Assembly (NCBI GenBank): GCA_040218795.1
Contig: JAVJQT010000001.1
Span: forward strand, 124,001 to 188,000
Reading direction: 5' to 3'
Length of the DNA: 64,000 bases
Source of the DNA: CCMP332 sp040218795
GTDB taxonomy: Bacteria > Bacteroidota > Bacteroidia > Cytophagales > CCMP332
Notes under the pieces: generated by a model
What the model was told of the DNA's origin: nothing
Database searches by the model: none
What the model saw: only the letters and a program-made list of their open reading frames with translations
Part shown: positions 24,989 through 33,660 of the stretch, piece after piece
Numbering within the stretch: the stretch's first letter is position 1
How the letters are laid out: the number at the start of each line of letters is the position of its first letter
Program-made: the position numbers and the translations under genes

Positions 24989-25891
24989 ATGACTCTGGCA
25001 AAAAAGTTGATGATGGTAAGGCCCCATTCTTTCGGTTCAAATCCGGAGACCCTGCTGAACAATGCATTTCAAATAAGCGATATGGCGGATGCAATAAAAA
25101 CACAAAGGGAGGCCTTAATTCAATTTGATGATATGCAAAAAAAACTCAGGGAAAACAACTTTAACCTGCTTGTTCTTGAAGAGCCTATGGGGGATGTTTT
25201 GCCGGATTCAGTTTTTCCCAACAACTGGTTTAGCACGCATCAAAACGGTGAAATAATTTTATACCCGATGTTTTCAGCAATGCGAAGAAAAGAAAGACGA
25301 CCCGAATTTATAGATGCCATCGGCAAATCCTCGAATTATAATTTGTTATTAGACCTGAGTGAAAAAGAAAAGAAGGGTATTTTTCTTGAGGGAACGGGCA
25401 GCGTGGTTTTTGATCATGCATCTCATATGGCATTTTGTTGTGAATCGCCCAGAAGCAATAAAGCGCTCTTCTTTGAATTGGCAGGACATTTAAACTATAA
25501 AGGCTTCTATTTTAAGGCTTTTGATAAAAAAGGCATCCCAATCTACCACAGCAATGTAATGATGGCCATCGGGGTCCGGAAAGCAGTGGTCTGTTTAGAT
25601 GCCATTGATAAAACCGATCAGGATCAGATGATTGCTTTGTTGAAAGATGGCGGTAAAGACATTATTTCAATAACATTGGAACAAATGCATCAGTTTGCAG
25701 GCAATCTCTTATTGGCCAAAAACGATGATAATCAGGCTTTTTGGTTGATGTCAAAAAGGGCTTTTGACAGTTTTGATACAAGGCAGATAAATTCTTTAAA
25801 AGAAGATGGTGAAATTCTCTTTTTCGACATTTCTGTGATAGAGAAATACGGAGGTGGCAGTGTTCGCTGTATGCTTGCCGAATTGTTTTAA
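24989..25891 (+). CDS. ctlX: CtlX-type arginine/citrulline deiminase-fold hydrolase
   Basis: The 300-residue product has the amidinotransferase/arginine deiminase fold: MVRPHSFGSNPET at the start, DSVFPNNWFSTHQNGEI, LEGTGSVVFDH, YHSNVMMAIG with the catalytic His, and GGGSVRC with Cys294 as nucleophile close to the C-terminus. This is the pattern of CtlX, a citrulline-utilisation hydrolase in Flavobacteria-type citrulline clusters; the actual substrate here is not proven. No urea, ornithine or arginine genes lie next to it. It is convergent with the dehydrogenase gene, overlapping by 4 bp. Confidence 0.85.
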   Translation: MTLAKKLMMVRPHSFGSNPETLLNNAFQISDMADAIKTQREALIQFDDMQKKLRENNFNLLVLEEPMGDVLPDSVFPNNWFSTHQNGEIILYPMFSAMRRKERRPEFIDAIGKSSNYNLLLDLSEKEKKGIFLEGTGSVVFDHASHMAFCCESPRSNKALFFELAGHLNYKGFYFKAFDKKGIPIYHSNVMMAIGVRKAVVCLDAIDKTDQDQMIALLKDGGKDIISITLEQMHQFAGNLLLAKNDDNQAFWLMSKRAFDSFDTRQINSLKEDGEILFFDISVIEKYGGGSVRCMLAELF

Positions 25892-26811
25892 TCCATTTTC
25901 ACCGAGTTTATAGCTTCAGATATGACACTTACACTATTTTGAAGGGCTTCCAATTCCAAATCGGTCATTTTTAATTCTAAAACGTCGATTACTCCTTTAT
26001 TTGATACCATTGATGGTAGCGATATGGCAATATCTTTAATCCCATAAGGTCCGGAAATAACCGTTGAAAGGTTTATGATCCTTTTTTCCCCTCTTAAAAG
26101 CCATTTTAAAAGTGTGGCAGTTACAAGGCCAATGGCATGGTTTGTAGCACCTTTGCGTTTGATAATTTCATAGGCTGCTGTCCGTACTCTTTCGCCAATC
26201 TCCGATTCATACTCTTTTTTCCAGTCTTTCCATTCCCGAAGCGGAATGCCTCCAATCATTGCTCTCGACCAGAGAACAACTTCTGAATCACCGTGCTCGC
26301 CAATGACCTGGGCGTGGACACTTTTGGGTTCTATGGCCAGTTTTTTACCAATCATTTCTCTCAACCTTGCAGTATCGAGCATGGTTCCTGTACCAATGAC
26401 CTGTCCGGGTGGAAGATTGGTATATTTTTGATAAAAGTAAGTTAGGATGTCAACGGGATTGGCCACTATAATTAGAATGCCTTTGAATCCTTTGAGTTTG
26501 GCAGATATATTTTTAACAATTTTTATGTTTTCTTTTAACAAGTCGAGACGACTCTCATCGGGCTTACCTCCGCGTCCTGCGGTTATTACGATGGCCTTGC
26601 AATTTAACATCTCTTCTATTTCTACGGCCCTAACCTCAGCGGAAGAATAAAAAGGAGAACCGTGATTAAAATCCATCGCCTCGCCTTCGGCTATTTCTTT
26701 TCGCGCATCGTTTAATAACAATTCACGGCATATTCCCTTGTGTAAAATTGAACTCGCAACACCGGTGCCAACCCAACCCATTCCTATTATCCCAATTGAG
26801 ACATCATTCAT
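25888..26811 (-). CDS. lactate/malate dehydrogenase family protein with unusual specificity loop
   Basis: The 307-residue NAD-dependent 2-hydroxyacid dehydrogenase has the Rossmann motif GMGWVGTG (10-17), the loop AGRGGKPDESR (78-88), DTARLREMIG with the substrate-binding Arg, and IGEHGDSEV with the catalytic His. In the loop, the residue that is Gln in lactate dehydrogenase and Arg in malate dehydrogenase aligns with Gly82, so neither canonical substrate is supported. Arg88, which closes over the substrate, is present. A bulkier 2-oxoacid is possible. It lies downstream of the metal-transport genes on the same strand, 45 bp after the ABC ATPase. Confidence 0.85.
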   Translation of the reverse strand: MNDVSIGIIGMGWVGTGVASSILHKGICRELLLNDARKEIAEGEAMDFNHGSPFYSSAEVRAVEIEEMLNCKAIVITAGRGGKPDESRLDLLKENIKIVKNISAKLKGFKGILIIVANPVDILTYFYQKYTNLPPGQVIGTGTMLDTARLREMIGKKLAIEPKSVHAQVIGEHGDSEVVLWSRAMIGGIPLREWKDWKKEYESEIGERVRTAAYEIIKRKGATNHAIGLVTATLLKWLLRGEKRIINLSTVISGPYGIKDIAISLPSMVSNKGVIDVLELKMTDLELEALQNSVSVISEAINSVKMD

Positions 26812-26856
26812 ATTTCTACTTTATTTTGAGCGCATTTTAGATATTCTAAGACAAAA

Positions 26857-27645
26857 TTAAGATTCTCTGGATGGGAAATCCTGTTTTTTCATGATATCGG
26901 TAAGGGAACTTAAAATTGTCAGTTTACCGCCATATGTATCTGTCAGATTTTGAGCATTGAAAGTCTTGGAAATTGGTCCTGAAGCTACAAGTCTTAGGTT
27001 GAGCAAGATCAACCAGTCAAAATATTCGGCAACAGACTGAAGGTCATGGTGCACAACGACCAGAGTTTTTCCGTTTTTCACCATATTTCTCAGCAATTCA
27101 ATAATGGCACTTTCTGTAGCTGCATCCACACCGGCGAAGGGTTCATCCATAAAATAAATGTCGGCATCCTGCGCGATGGCCCTCGCCAAAAACACCCTTT
27201 GCTGTTGGCCGCCTGAGAGTTGAGATATTTGTCTTGTGGCATAGTTTTGCATGCCTACTTTTTCCAAAGCAATTTGAGCAATTTCCCTGTCTGCCTTGCG
27301 CGGTCTTTTGAAAAGACCCAGATGGCCATAGCGACCCATCAGCACAACGTCAAAAACTGAAGCAGGGAAATCCCAGTCCACCGATTCTCTTTGTGGAACA
27401 TAACTCACTTTTTTCCTTACCTCATCGATGTCTTTATCAAATATTTTTATGTAACCGCTGCTAATTGGAATGAGACCCATGATGGATTTTAACAAGGTGG
27501 ATTTACCCGAACCGTTGGGACCAAGAATCCCAATTATTTGCCCTTTCGGAATGGAAAAGTCAACCCCCCAGAGTACGGGTTTACGATCGTAGCTGACGGT
27601 TAGGTCATGCACTTCAAGAATTGGATTTTGTGCTTGTATAATCAT
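26857..27645 (-). CDS. metal ABC transporter ATP-binding protein (zinc/manganese type)
   Basis: The 262-residue ATPase has Walker A GPNGSGKST (42-50), a Q-loop in YVPQRESVDWDFP, the signature LSGGQQQR (143-150) and Walker B DIYFMDEP (162-169), followed by the VVHHDLQSVAEYFDW switch region. The PQRESVDWDFPASVFDVVLMG block is characteristic of the ZnuC/MntB group. The start codon overlaps the end of the substrate-binding protein gene, so they are coupled. No membrane permease gene follows, although one is needed for transport. Confidence 0.9.
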   Translation of the reverse strand: MIIQAQNPILEVHDLTVSYDRKPVLWGVDFSIPKGQIIGILGPNGSGKSTLLKSIMGLIPISSGYIKIFDKDIDEVRKKVSYVPQRESVDWDFPASVFDVVLMGRYGHLGLFKRPRKADREIAQIALEKVGMQNYATRQISQLSGGQQQRVFLARAIAQDADIYFMDEPFAGVDAATESAIIELLRNMVKNGKTLVVVHHDLQSVAEYFDWLILLNLRLVASGPISKTFNAQNLTDTYGGKLTILSSLTDIMKKQDFPSRES

Positions 27646-28559
27646 TATTTCAAAGCTTCAACTATCGTTTTCACATTGGATCTCACTGTGCCTATATAAG
27701 TTCCTTCCGGACTGCCGGCTTTTCCCAGGGCATCGGAATAAAGATAACCGCCAATTTTAAGCGGATGCCCTTTTCTCACACAGCCTTCAACCACAGCATC
27801 AATGGACCTTCGCGATACCGATGTTTCCACAAATACTGCGGGAATTTTATTCTCCACAAGAAAATTTACGAGTTTGGTAATGTCTTTTATTCCGGCCTCG
27901 CTCAAAGTGGATATACCCTGCAATCCACGCACTTCAATATTGTAAGCACGACCAAAATATTCAAATGCATCATGGGCGGTGACAAGCACTCTATTTTTTT
28001 GTGGAATTGAGCTGATAGCCGCTTTAACAGAATCGTGTAAATTTTTTAATCGGAGAACATAATTATCGCGATTGGCCAGGATTTCTTTGTTAAAACCGAG
28101 GGTATCTGCCAAATGGCTACCCAAATTATTAACCGCCTGTGACCATAGCTCCACATCAAACCAAATATGAGGATCATAATTTCCAGAAAAACCCTCCGCC
28201 TGAATAAAATTATCTGTATCCAGCATTTCTTCCATTGAGAAAACAGTCTTTTTATCTTTTAATCGTTCGAGGATTTCAATCATTTTACCTTCAAGATGCA
28301 GGCCGTTATAAACGATAATATCCGCATTATTTAATCTTTGCAAATCACCCTGAGTTGCTTTGTACAGATGAGGATCGACACCCGGGCCCATTAAACTTGT
28401 AATTTCAGCATTGGTGTCGAGCAAATTGATCAATGCATCTCCGATAATTCCGGTGGTGGCCACTATACGAACTTTTCCCTGTTGATCAGAGGAATTTGTC
28501 GAAGTACAGGCTATAGTGAAAAGCAGCAATAGCGCATAAAACATCAAATTTTTTCTCAT
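27645..28559 (-). CDS. metal ABC transporter substrate-binding lipoprotein (zinc/manganese type)
   Basis: The start is ATG 28559, giving 304 residues; a TTG one codon upstream is less likely. The lipobox TIAC places the lipid-anchored Cys at 18. The cluster A-I/SBP_bac_9 fold is clear: IVATTGIIGDALINL, MGPGVDPHLYKAT (His64), GNYDPHIWFDV (His131), VTAHDAFEYFGRAY (His196) and GGYLYSDALG, whose Asp would complete the metal site. Three His plus one Asp or Glu favours manganese or zinc. There is no His-rich loop of the sort common in zinc-specific ZnuA. The gene start overlaps the regulator's stop (TGATG). Confidence 0.9.
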   Translation of the reverse strand: MRKNLMFYALLLLFTIACTSTNSSDQQGKVRIVATTGIIGDALINLLDTNAEITSLMGPGVDPHLYKATQGDLQRLNNADIIVYNGLHLEGKMIEILERLKDKKTVFSMEEMLDTDNFIQAEGFSGNYDPHIWFDVELWSQAVNNLGSHLADTLGFNKEILANRDNYVLRLKNLHDSVKAAISSIPQKNRVLVTAHDAFEYFGRAYNIEVRGLQGISTLSEAGIKDITKLVNFLVENKIPAVFVETSVSRRSIDAVVEGCVRKGHPLKIGGYLYSDALGKAGSPEGTYIGTVRSNVKTIVEALK

Positions 28560-29218
28560 CAATAATTGACCATTAGATTTTGTGCTATTTGTGCCGAAAT
28601 AATTATCGGGCTGTGATTATTAATGCTGACTTCATAGGAATTGTCAAATTCGACGATCTCAATTACTTTGACTTTCGCTCCAAGTTTAATATGAATCTTG
28701 TCCAAGTATTTGAGGAAAACGCTCGATGTTTCTCCCAATCCCACTACAGAAGCCATTTCTCCCGGTTTCAGTTCAGACAATGGGAATTTTTGAAGTTCAG
28801 GGAAAGTGCCTGAATCATCGGGAATGGGATCGCCATGAGGATCAAATTTTGGCTGACCCAAAAACTCGTCCAATCTTTTTATCAAAAGGGGAGAACGGAT
28901 GTGTTCCAATTGCTCGGCTACTTCATGAACTTCATCCCAATTGAATTTTAATTTGTCGACCAAAAACACTTCCCAAAGTCGGTGTTTTCTAATCACCCTT
29001 ATGGCCGCCTCCTGGCCTTCGGTATTAATTTTTACACCCTGGTATTTTTTGTAATTGATCAGCTTTTTATTCGAAAGTTTTCTCAACATGTCGCTTACTG
29101 ATGCCGGCTTCGTTTCCATGGCATCCGCTATCGCATTGGTGCTCACAGCCTGATGGCCCTGCTGCGACAAATGAAAAATGGCCTTGAGATAATTCTCTTC
29201 GGTAAGACTGAGTTTCAT
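28559..29218 (-). CDS. DtxR/MntR-family metal-dependent repressor
   Basis: The 219-residue product begins with a winged helix-turn-helix (LTEENYLKAIFHLSQQG, STNAIADAMETKPASVSDML), followed by the metal-binding dimerisation domain (IRKHRLWEVFLVDKLKFNWDEVHEVAEQLEH, FDPHGDPIPD) and a C-terminal FeoA/SH3-like domain (LKPGEMASVVGLGE). It senses divalent metal and represses uptake genes when metal is plentiful. It is the first gene of the three-gene metal operon and has a 16-bp palindromic operator 9 bp upstream of its own start, which supports autoregulation. Manganese or iron are both possible. Confidence 0.92.
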   Translation of the reverse strand: MKLSLTEENYLKAIFHLSQQGHQAVSTNAIADAMETKPASVSDMLRKLSNKKLINYKKYQGVKINTEGQEAAIRVIRKHRLWEVFLVDKLKFNWDEVHEVAEQLEHIRSPLLIKRLDEFLGQPKFDPHGDPIPDDSGTFPELQKFPLSELKPGEMASVVGLGETSSVFLKYLDKIHIKLGAKVKVIEIVEFDNSYEVSINNHSPIIISAQIAQNLMVNY

Positions 29219-29226
29219 AGTAAAAA

Positions 29227-29242
29227 TTTAGACAAATCTAAA
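29227..29242. promoter_or_regulatory. palindromic operator for the DtxR/MntR-family regulator
   Basis: TTTAGA-CAAA-TCTAAA is a perfect 6+4+6 inverted repeat ending 9 bp before the regulator's ATG, in the likely promoter/leader. It resembles DtxR-family operators in arrangement. I saw no second copy elsewhere in the window. Confidence 0.65.
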
Positions 29243-29324
29243 AATAATATTTGAATAAATAAACTATAATTAAAAATTATAAAGCATTGTAATTCAGATA
29301 AATAAATTAAAAGTTAAGGGAAGT

Positions 29325-30416
29325 CTAAAAATGTAATAAAAAATTTAATTTGCTCTTTTCACTATCCCAAAGAGCGGTTTCATCTTTAAAATCAGAACGA
29401 ATTTTTGACTTTATGTCTTCGATGAGTGAGGAGTCCGGAGAGGAATCAAAATCAAAATGTATGAGAGGGGCTTTTGGATTACAATTCCTTTTCCAATTGT
29501 GATTTTCGCTAATGATCATTGGCATTCCATTGGCAAGCGCATCAAATAATTTAGTGGGGAATTTATTCCTGTTTTGTTCATTGATCTGATAAGGGGCAAG
29601 AAGGATATCCGATCTTTTATAAACTTCAATAATTTCGTTATAATCTACAGGTTTACTTTTTATTTCACCGCTTAACCAGGGGTAGGCAATTTTCTTTAAC
29701 CTTGAATAGACAGCTTCTTTAGTGGCATGAACACATAGATTTAGCTCGGCTTTTTGACCTAATTTATTAATTGAATCAACAAAATTTATGGCTTTGAAAA
29801 TACCGGTGCTATCATGTGCGGTTCCTGTAAATGCAAATCTTATAATTTCCGAATCAAATACATTTCTCAATATTTTTTCACCCTGGTATTTATTCTCTAA
29901 AACTGTGTGTTTTGGACTGATAAATGGGAGCTCGTCCAAATAACATTTTTCAGCAAGAAAAAAATGGTCAATATACCTGCTGGCCTTTAGTTCAATATTC
30001 CTTAAATAAGTTGCTAGTATACGATTCAAAGGAAAGGGATATATGCCTAGCCTGCTCACATTTAGACTGTGATTTTCACGAATATCATAAATAAGAAAAC
30101 AGTCATTATTTTTTTTGTATCTGATTGCTGAATTTAAAAGTTCAAAGGTATTGACGATTAAAATATCAGGTTTAATTCTATTCAGCAGAGCTGAGAATTT
30201 ATTATTTGCCTGCATTCGGGCTAAACTGATCCGCTTAAAATTAAATATTGGATGAAATGTAATCTTATTATCTCTTTGTTTAATATTAGAATTAAAACCG
30301 GCAATATGTACATCGAGGTTTGAAAATTCTGCTAAAGATAAACCCAACTTTTTGTACATTCGCGGCTCATTAACCGGCTTTAAAACAGAAGCAATAAGGA
30401 CTTTCTTTTTATCCAT
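29325..30416 (-). CDS. glycosyltransferase, GT-B type (GT4-like)
   Basis: The 363-residue cytoplasmic product begins with KKVLIASVLKPVNEPRMYKKLG, a typical N-terminal Rossmann start of GT-B enzymes. FEILLNS-like acceptor-domain helices follow (DILIVNTFELLNSAIRYK), then a C-terminal donor domain with IRFAFTGTAHDSTGIFKAINF, YNEIIEVYKRSDILLAPY, and FPTKLFDALANGMPMIIS, which corresponds to the family's EGxxxPxKxxE-like sugar-nucleotide site with changes. Donor and acceptor cannot be told. It stands alone, divergent from dapD with only 14 bp between the start codons, and is not next to the polysaccharide locus. Confidence 0.8.
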   Translation of the reverse strand: MDKKKVLIASVLKPVNEPRMYKKLGLSLAEFSNLDVHIAGFNSNIKQRDNKITFHPIFNFKRISLARMQANNKFSALLNRIKPDILIVNTFELLNSAIRYKKNNDCFLIYDIRENHSLNVSRLGIYPFPLNRILATYLRNIELKASRYIDHFFLAEKCYLDELPFISPKHTVLENKYQGEKILRNVFDSEIIRFAFTGTAHDSTGIFKAINFVDSINKLGQKAELNLCVHATKEAVYSRLKKIAYPWLSGEIKSKPVDYNEIIEVYKRSDILLAPYQINEQNRNKFPTKLFDALANGMPMIISENHNWKRNCNPKAPLIHFDFDSSPDSSLIEDIKSKIRSDFKDETALWDSEKSKLNFLLHF

Positions 30417-30430
30417 TGAATCGGCAAATT

Positions 30431-31243
30431 ATGGAATTACAAAAACTAATAGAAACCGCCTGGGACAATAGGGAACTTCTCAATGAAGATAAAACGATTG
30501 CTGGCATAGAAAAAGCAATTGAAATGCTCGATAAAGGCGAAATACGCGTGGCAGAACCACAGGGGGAAGAATGGATTGTCAATGAATGGGTAAAAAAAGC
30601 AGTTATACTGTATTTTCCTATTCGCAAAATGGAAACCCTTGAATCGGGAATTTTTGAATTCCACGATAAGATTCCCTTAAAGAAAAATTTTGCAGAATTA
30701 GGAATTCGGGTTGTACCACATGCACTCGCAAGATACGGTGCCTATGTATCAAAAGGGGTAGTTATGATGCCTTCTTATGTAAATATTGGTGCTTATGTGG
30801 ATGAAGGAACCATGGTAGATACATGGGCCACCGTGGGAAGCTGTGCTCAGATTGGCAAAAATGTACATCTGAGTGGAGGAGTTGGAATCGGAGGTGTTTT
30901 AGAACCACTTCAGGCTTCACCGGTTATTATCGAAGATGGCGCATTTATAGGTTCAAGGTGCATAGTTGTTGAAGGCGTGCGTATAGGAAAGGAAGCCGTA
31001 TTAGGTGCCAATGTAAGCCTTACCAAAAGCTCTAAAATTATCGATGTCACAAAGTCAACACCCACTATTTACAAAGGCTTTGTTCCACCGCGATCTGTAG
31101 TCATTCCGGGTACGACGGTTAAAAAGTTTCCCGCGGGGGAATTCAATGTTCCGGCGGCCTTAATAATTGGTACGCGTAATGCCGGAACCGATCTGAAAAC
31201 ATCATTAAATCAAGCACTGAGAGAAAACGATATCGCCGTATGA
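30431..31243 (+). CDS. dapD: tetrahydrodipicolinate N-succinyltransferase DapD
   Basis: I place the start at ATG 30431 (MELQKLIETAWDNRELL, 270 residues), which matches the family's N-terminus; a TTG five codons earlier is less likely. The middle holds left-handed beta-helix hexapeptide repeats (YGAYVSKGVVMMPSYVNIGA, GTMVDTWATVGSCAQIG, VHLSGGVGIGGVLEPLQA). It transfers succinyl from succinyl-CoA to tetrahydrodipicolinate in lysine and diaminopimelate synthesis. Only 14 bp separate its start from the divergent glycosyltransferase, so its promoter must lie inside that gene. It overlaps the thioesterase gene by 4 bp. Confidence 0.96.
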   Translation: MELQKLIETAWDNRELLNEDKTIAGIEKAIEMLDKGEIRVAEPQGEEWIVNEWVKKAVILYFPIRKMETLESGIFEFHDKIPLKKNFAELGIRVVPHALARYGAYVSKGVVMMPSYVNIGAYVDEGTMVDTWATVGSCAQIGKNVHLSGGVGIGGVLEPLQASPVIIEDGAFIGSRCIVVEGVRIGKEAVLGANVSLTKSSKIIDVTKSTPTIYKGFVPPRSVVIPGTTVKKFPAGEFNVPAALIIGTRNAGTDLKTSLNQALRENDIAV

Positions 31244-31638
31244 TGACATTAATTACATCAAAAATTGCAATGGCCAAGGACCTTGGTATGCATGGCAATT
31301 TATTTGGAGGAAATATGCTTTCATGGATAGATGAAGCGGCCGCTACATTGGCTTCAAGGATTGTTCAGACTGCAAGCCTTGTTACCCTTAAAATGGAAGA
31401 AGTGGTTTTTAAAAAAGCCGTTAAACAGGGCTTTCAGATATTAATTTATGGCGAAGTACATAAGATTGGAAGTACTTCAATTACCCTATCCATTGAAGCG
31501 CGTAAGCACAATGTTTATTCCGGAGAGGAAGATGTTGTTTGTTCCACTAAAATAACTTTCGTTAAAATAGACGAACACGGTTCAGCAATACCGATCTCAC
31601 CTCATATTCGCAAAAAATGGGAAAATGGGGAATTTTAG
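31240..31638 (+). CDS. acyl-CoA thioesterase, hotdog fold (YciA-like)
   Basis: The 132-residue product has the hotdog pattern of acyl-CoA hydrolases: NLFGGNMLSWIDEAAATLAS with the catalytic Asp, LVTLKMEEVVFKKAVKQGF, and GSTSITLSIEARKHNVYSGE. It should cleave acyl-CoA to free acid and CoA; chain length is not readable. The start ATG overlaps dapD's stop (ATGA), so translation is coupled. It is convergent with the 3-hydroxyacyl-CoA dehydrogenase gene, 2 bp away. Confidence 0.87.
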   Translation: MMTLITSKIAMAKDLGMHGNLFGGNMLSWIDEAAATLASRIVQTASLVTLKMEEVVFKKAVKQGFQILIYGEVHKIGSTSITLSIEARKHNVYSGEEDVVCSTKITFVKIDEHGSAIPISPHIRKKWENGEF

Positions 31639-31640
31639 AT

Positions 31641-32528
31641 TTATTTGAAATTTGCGGCGACGATCAATTCCTTGCCACCTTCTGAATAATCGTAAAAACC
31701 GGCTCCGGACTTAACTCCGAGATTTCCGGATTGCACCATATTAACCAGCAATGGGCAAGGGGCGTATTTTGGATTGCCAAGGCCTTCGTGTAATACCCTT
31801 AAAATAGACAGACAAACATCCAGGCCAATAAAGTCTGCCAATTGTAATGGCCCCATAGGGTGCGCCATACCCAGTTTCATTACGGTATCAATTTCCTGAA
31901 CTCCCGCCACACCTTCAAAAAGCGAAATGATCGCCTCGTTAATCATTGGCATCAAAATTCGGTTAGCCACAAAACCCGGATAATCGTTTACCTCTACAGG
32001 CACCTTTTTTAAATTTTTAGAAAGCTCAAATACTGTTTTAGTCACCTCATCGGATGTGGAATAGCCTCTTATGACCTCTACCAGTTTCATGACCGGTACC
32101 GGATTCATAAAATGCATTCCGATTACTTTGTCCGGTTTTGAAGTAACACTGGCAATTTTAGTAATGGAAATGGAAGAGGTATTGGATGCCAGAATGCAAT
32201 CCTTTTTTGTGTTTTCATCAAGGGTCTTGAAAATTTTTAATTTCAAATCCACATTCTCTGTGGCTGCTTCTACAACCAGATCGGTATCGGCCACACCTTT
32301 TGGCAGATCCGTATTCATATTGACTCTGGCCAGAATACTTTTTTTGTCGTTTTCAGTAATGAGCTCCTTTTTGATTTGGCGATCGAGATTTTTATTAATG
32401 GTGGCAATGCCTTTGTCCAATGAATCCTGACTTATGTCAATCAGATTGACATCATAGCCGTTTTGAGCAAAAACATGTGCGATCCCATTTCCCATGGTAC
32501 CTGCTCCAATTACTGCGATTTTTTTCAT
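31641..32528 (-). CDS. 3-hydroxybutyryl-CoA dehydrogenase family
   Basis: The 295-residue NAD-dependent enzyme oxidises 3-hydroxyacyl-CoA. The N-terminal Rossmann domain has IGAGTMGNGIAHVFAQNGYD. SNTSSISITKIAS and GMHFMNPVPVMKLVEVIRG carry the catalytic His-Glu region, and the C-terminal helical domain has VNDYPGFVANRILMPMINEA and KLGMAHPMGPLQLADFIGLD. This is the short (about 290-residue) Hbd/PaaH type, not the multifunctional FadB. It is likely used in fatty-acid or butyryl-CoA metabolism; the neighbouring thioesterase also handles acyl-CoA but runs in the opposite direction. Confidence 0.92.
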   Translation of the reverse strand: MKKIAVIGAGTMGNGIAHVFAQNGYDVNLIDISQDSLDKGIATINKNLDRQIKKELITENDKKSILARVNMNTDLPKGVADTDLVVEAATENVDLKLKIFKTLDENTKKDCILASNTSSISITKIASVTSKPDKVIGMHFMNPVPVMKLVEVIRGYSTSDEVTKTVFELSKNLKKVPVEVNDYPGFVANRILMPMINEAIISLFEGVAGVQEIDTVMKLGMAHPMGPLQLADFIGLDVCLSILRVLHEGLGNPKYAPCPLLVNMVQSGNLGVKSGAGFYDYSEGGKELIVAANFK

Positions 32529-32688
32529 CCTATTGAGTTTTGAACACGCAAATTTAATGCTCAGAAATGCTTATCCAAATAATTTAATTCTCACTTACTT
32601 TTTGTTTTTTTATCGTATAAAGTAATAAAAAAGACCTATTATAAATCTAAAATTGCTTTAATTGGTTATAAATAGAAATATCTATACT

Positions 32689-33612
32689 ATGAAAACAAAT
32701 TTACTTTTACTCCTAACCTTAATTTCAATTGAATTTACCTGGGCTCAATCCGTGACTTTAAGTCCCGATAAAGATAATACCTTGTATGAATCCGCTAGCG
32801 GTGATATCAGCAATGGCGCCGGAGATTATTTGTTTTTTGGACAAACCAATCAAGGCGATTTAAGAAGAGCATTGATTTCATTTGATGTTGCATCTGCCCT
32901 TCAACCCGGTGATAGTGTCACCAATGTAATTCTTCGATTTGAAGTCAGCAAGGTGCCAAACAATACAAGTAGAACAACTAATATTCACACAGTCAGTACC
33001 GATTGGGGCGAAGGCAGCAGCAATGCCGGGGGAGAAGAAGGTACAGGAACCGCGGCGAGTACCGGTGATGCCACCTGGACCATGGCCTTTTTTGGTGGAA
33101 CCAATCCCATTCCATGGGCCAATGCCGGTGGAGATTTTAACCCAACTGCATCGGGTAGTGTTGATGTAACTGGCACAGGCCCCTACAGTGCTTCAAGTGC
33201 ACAAATGATTGCCGATGTACAGGACTGGTTAAACAATCCTTCCAATAACAATGGCTGGATATTGATTGGAGTAGAAGGCACAAATGCCAGCGCAAAACGA
33301 ATTGATTCAAGGGAAAATTCTTCTAACTCTCTTTCCTTGCAAATTGATTTTTTAAGACCTGTGGCTCTAAATTCAAAATCTGATTTGAATAAAACTGTTT
33401 CTGTTTTTCCAAACCCGGTCAGTTCAAGTTTTGAGATAAAATCTAATGCGGAAATTAAAAATGTTGAAGTGCTCGATTTAAATGGGAAAAGAAAAAAAGT
33501 ATTGAATCCAATCACGAAACTTTTTGATATTTCAGATTTGGATCGGGGTATTTATTTAATCAAAATGCAAATAGGAGATAATTCTATAACTCAAAAATTG
33601 ATCAAGAATTAA
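32689..33612 (+). CDS. T9SS type A sorting-domain protein with DNRLRE-like domain
   Basis: I place the start at ATG 32689 (MKTNLLLLLTLISI, 307 residues), with signal cleavage near TWAQ; the frame is open from a TTG 9 codons earlier. Residues about 20-225 resemble the DNRLRE carbohydrate/cell-surface module: LSPDKDNTLYESASGDISNG, GQTNQGDLRRALISFDV, VTNVILRFEVSKV. The last 75 residues are a type A secretion tail with VFPNPVSSSFEI, VEVLDLNGK, and GIYLIKMQIGDNSITQKLI. It should be exported to the surface or medium by the type IX system. A strong terminator follows. Confidence 0.85.
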   Translation: MKTNLLLLLTLISIEFTWAQSVTLSPDKDNTLYESASGDISNGAGDYLFFGQTNQGDLRRALISFDVASALQPGDSVTNVILRFEVSKVPNNTSRTTNIHTVSTDWGEGSSNAGGEEGTGTAASTGDATWTMAFFGGTNPIPWANAGGDFNPTASGSVDVTGTGPYSASSAQMIADVQDWLNNPSNNNGWILIGVEGTNASAKRIDSRENSSNSLSLQIDFLRPVALNSKSDLNKTVSVFPNPVSSSFEIKSNAEIKNVEVLDLNGKRKKVLNPITKLFDISDLDRGIYLIKMQIGDNSITQKLIKN

Positions 33613-33633
33613 ATAGCTTAAAATATCAAATTC

Positions 33634-33657
33634 AACCCGAAACGAAAGTTTCGGGTT
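33634..33657 (+). terminator. rho-independent terminator
   Basis: AACCCGAAAC (33634-33643) pairs perfectly with GTTTCGGGTT (33648-33657) around a GAAA tetraloop. Continuous Ts follow on the plus strand. It ends the T9SS cargo gene. Confidence 0.92.
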
Positions 33658-33660
33658 TTT

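Noticed and set aside
25010..25050. GGTTCAAATCC stretch resembling a tRNA T-loop
   Set aside because: It lies inside the ctlX-type coding sequence, and no acceptor or anticodon stems pair around it.
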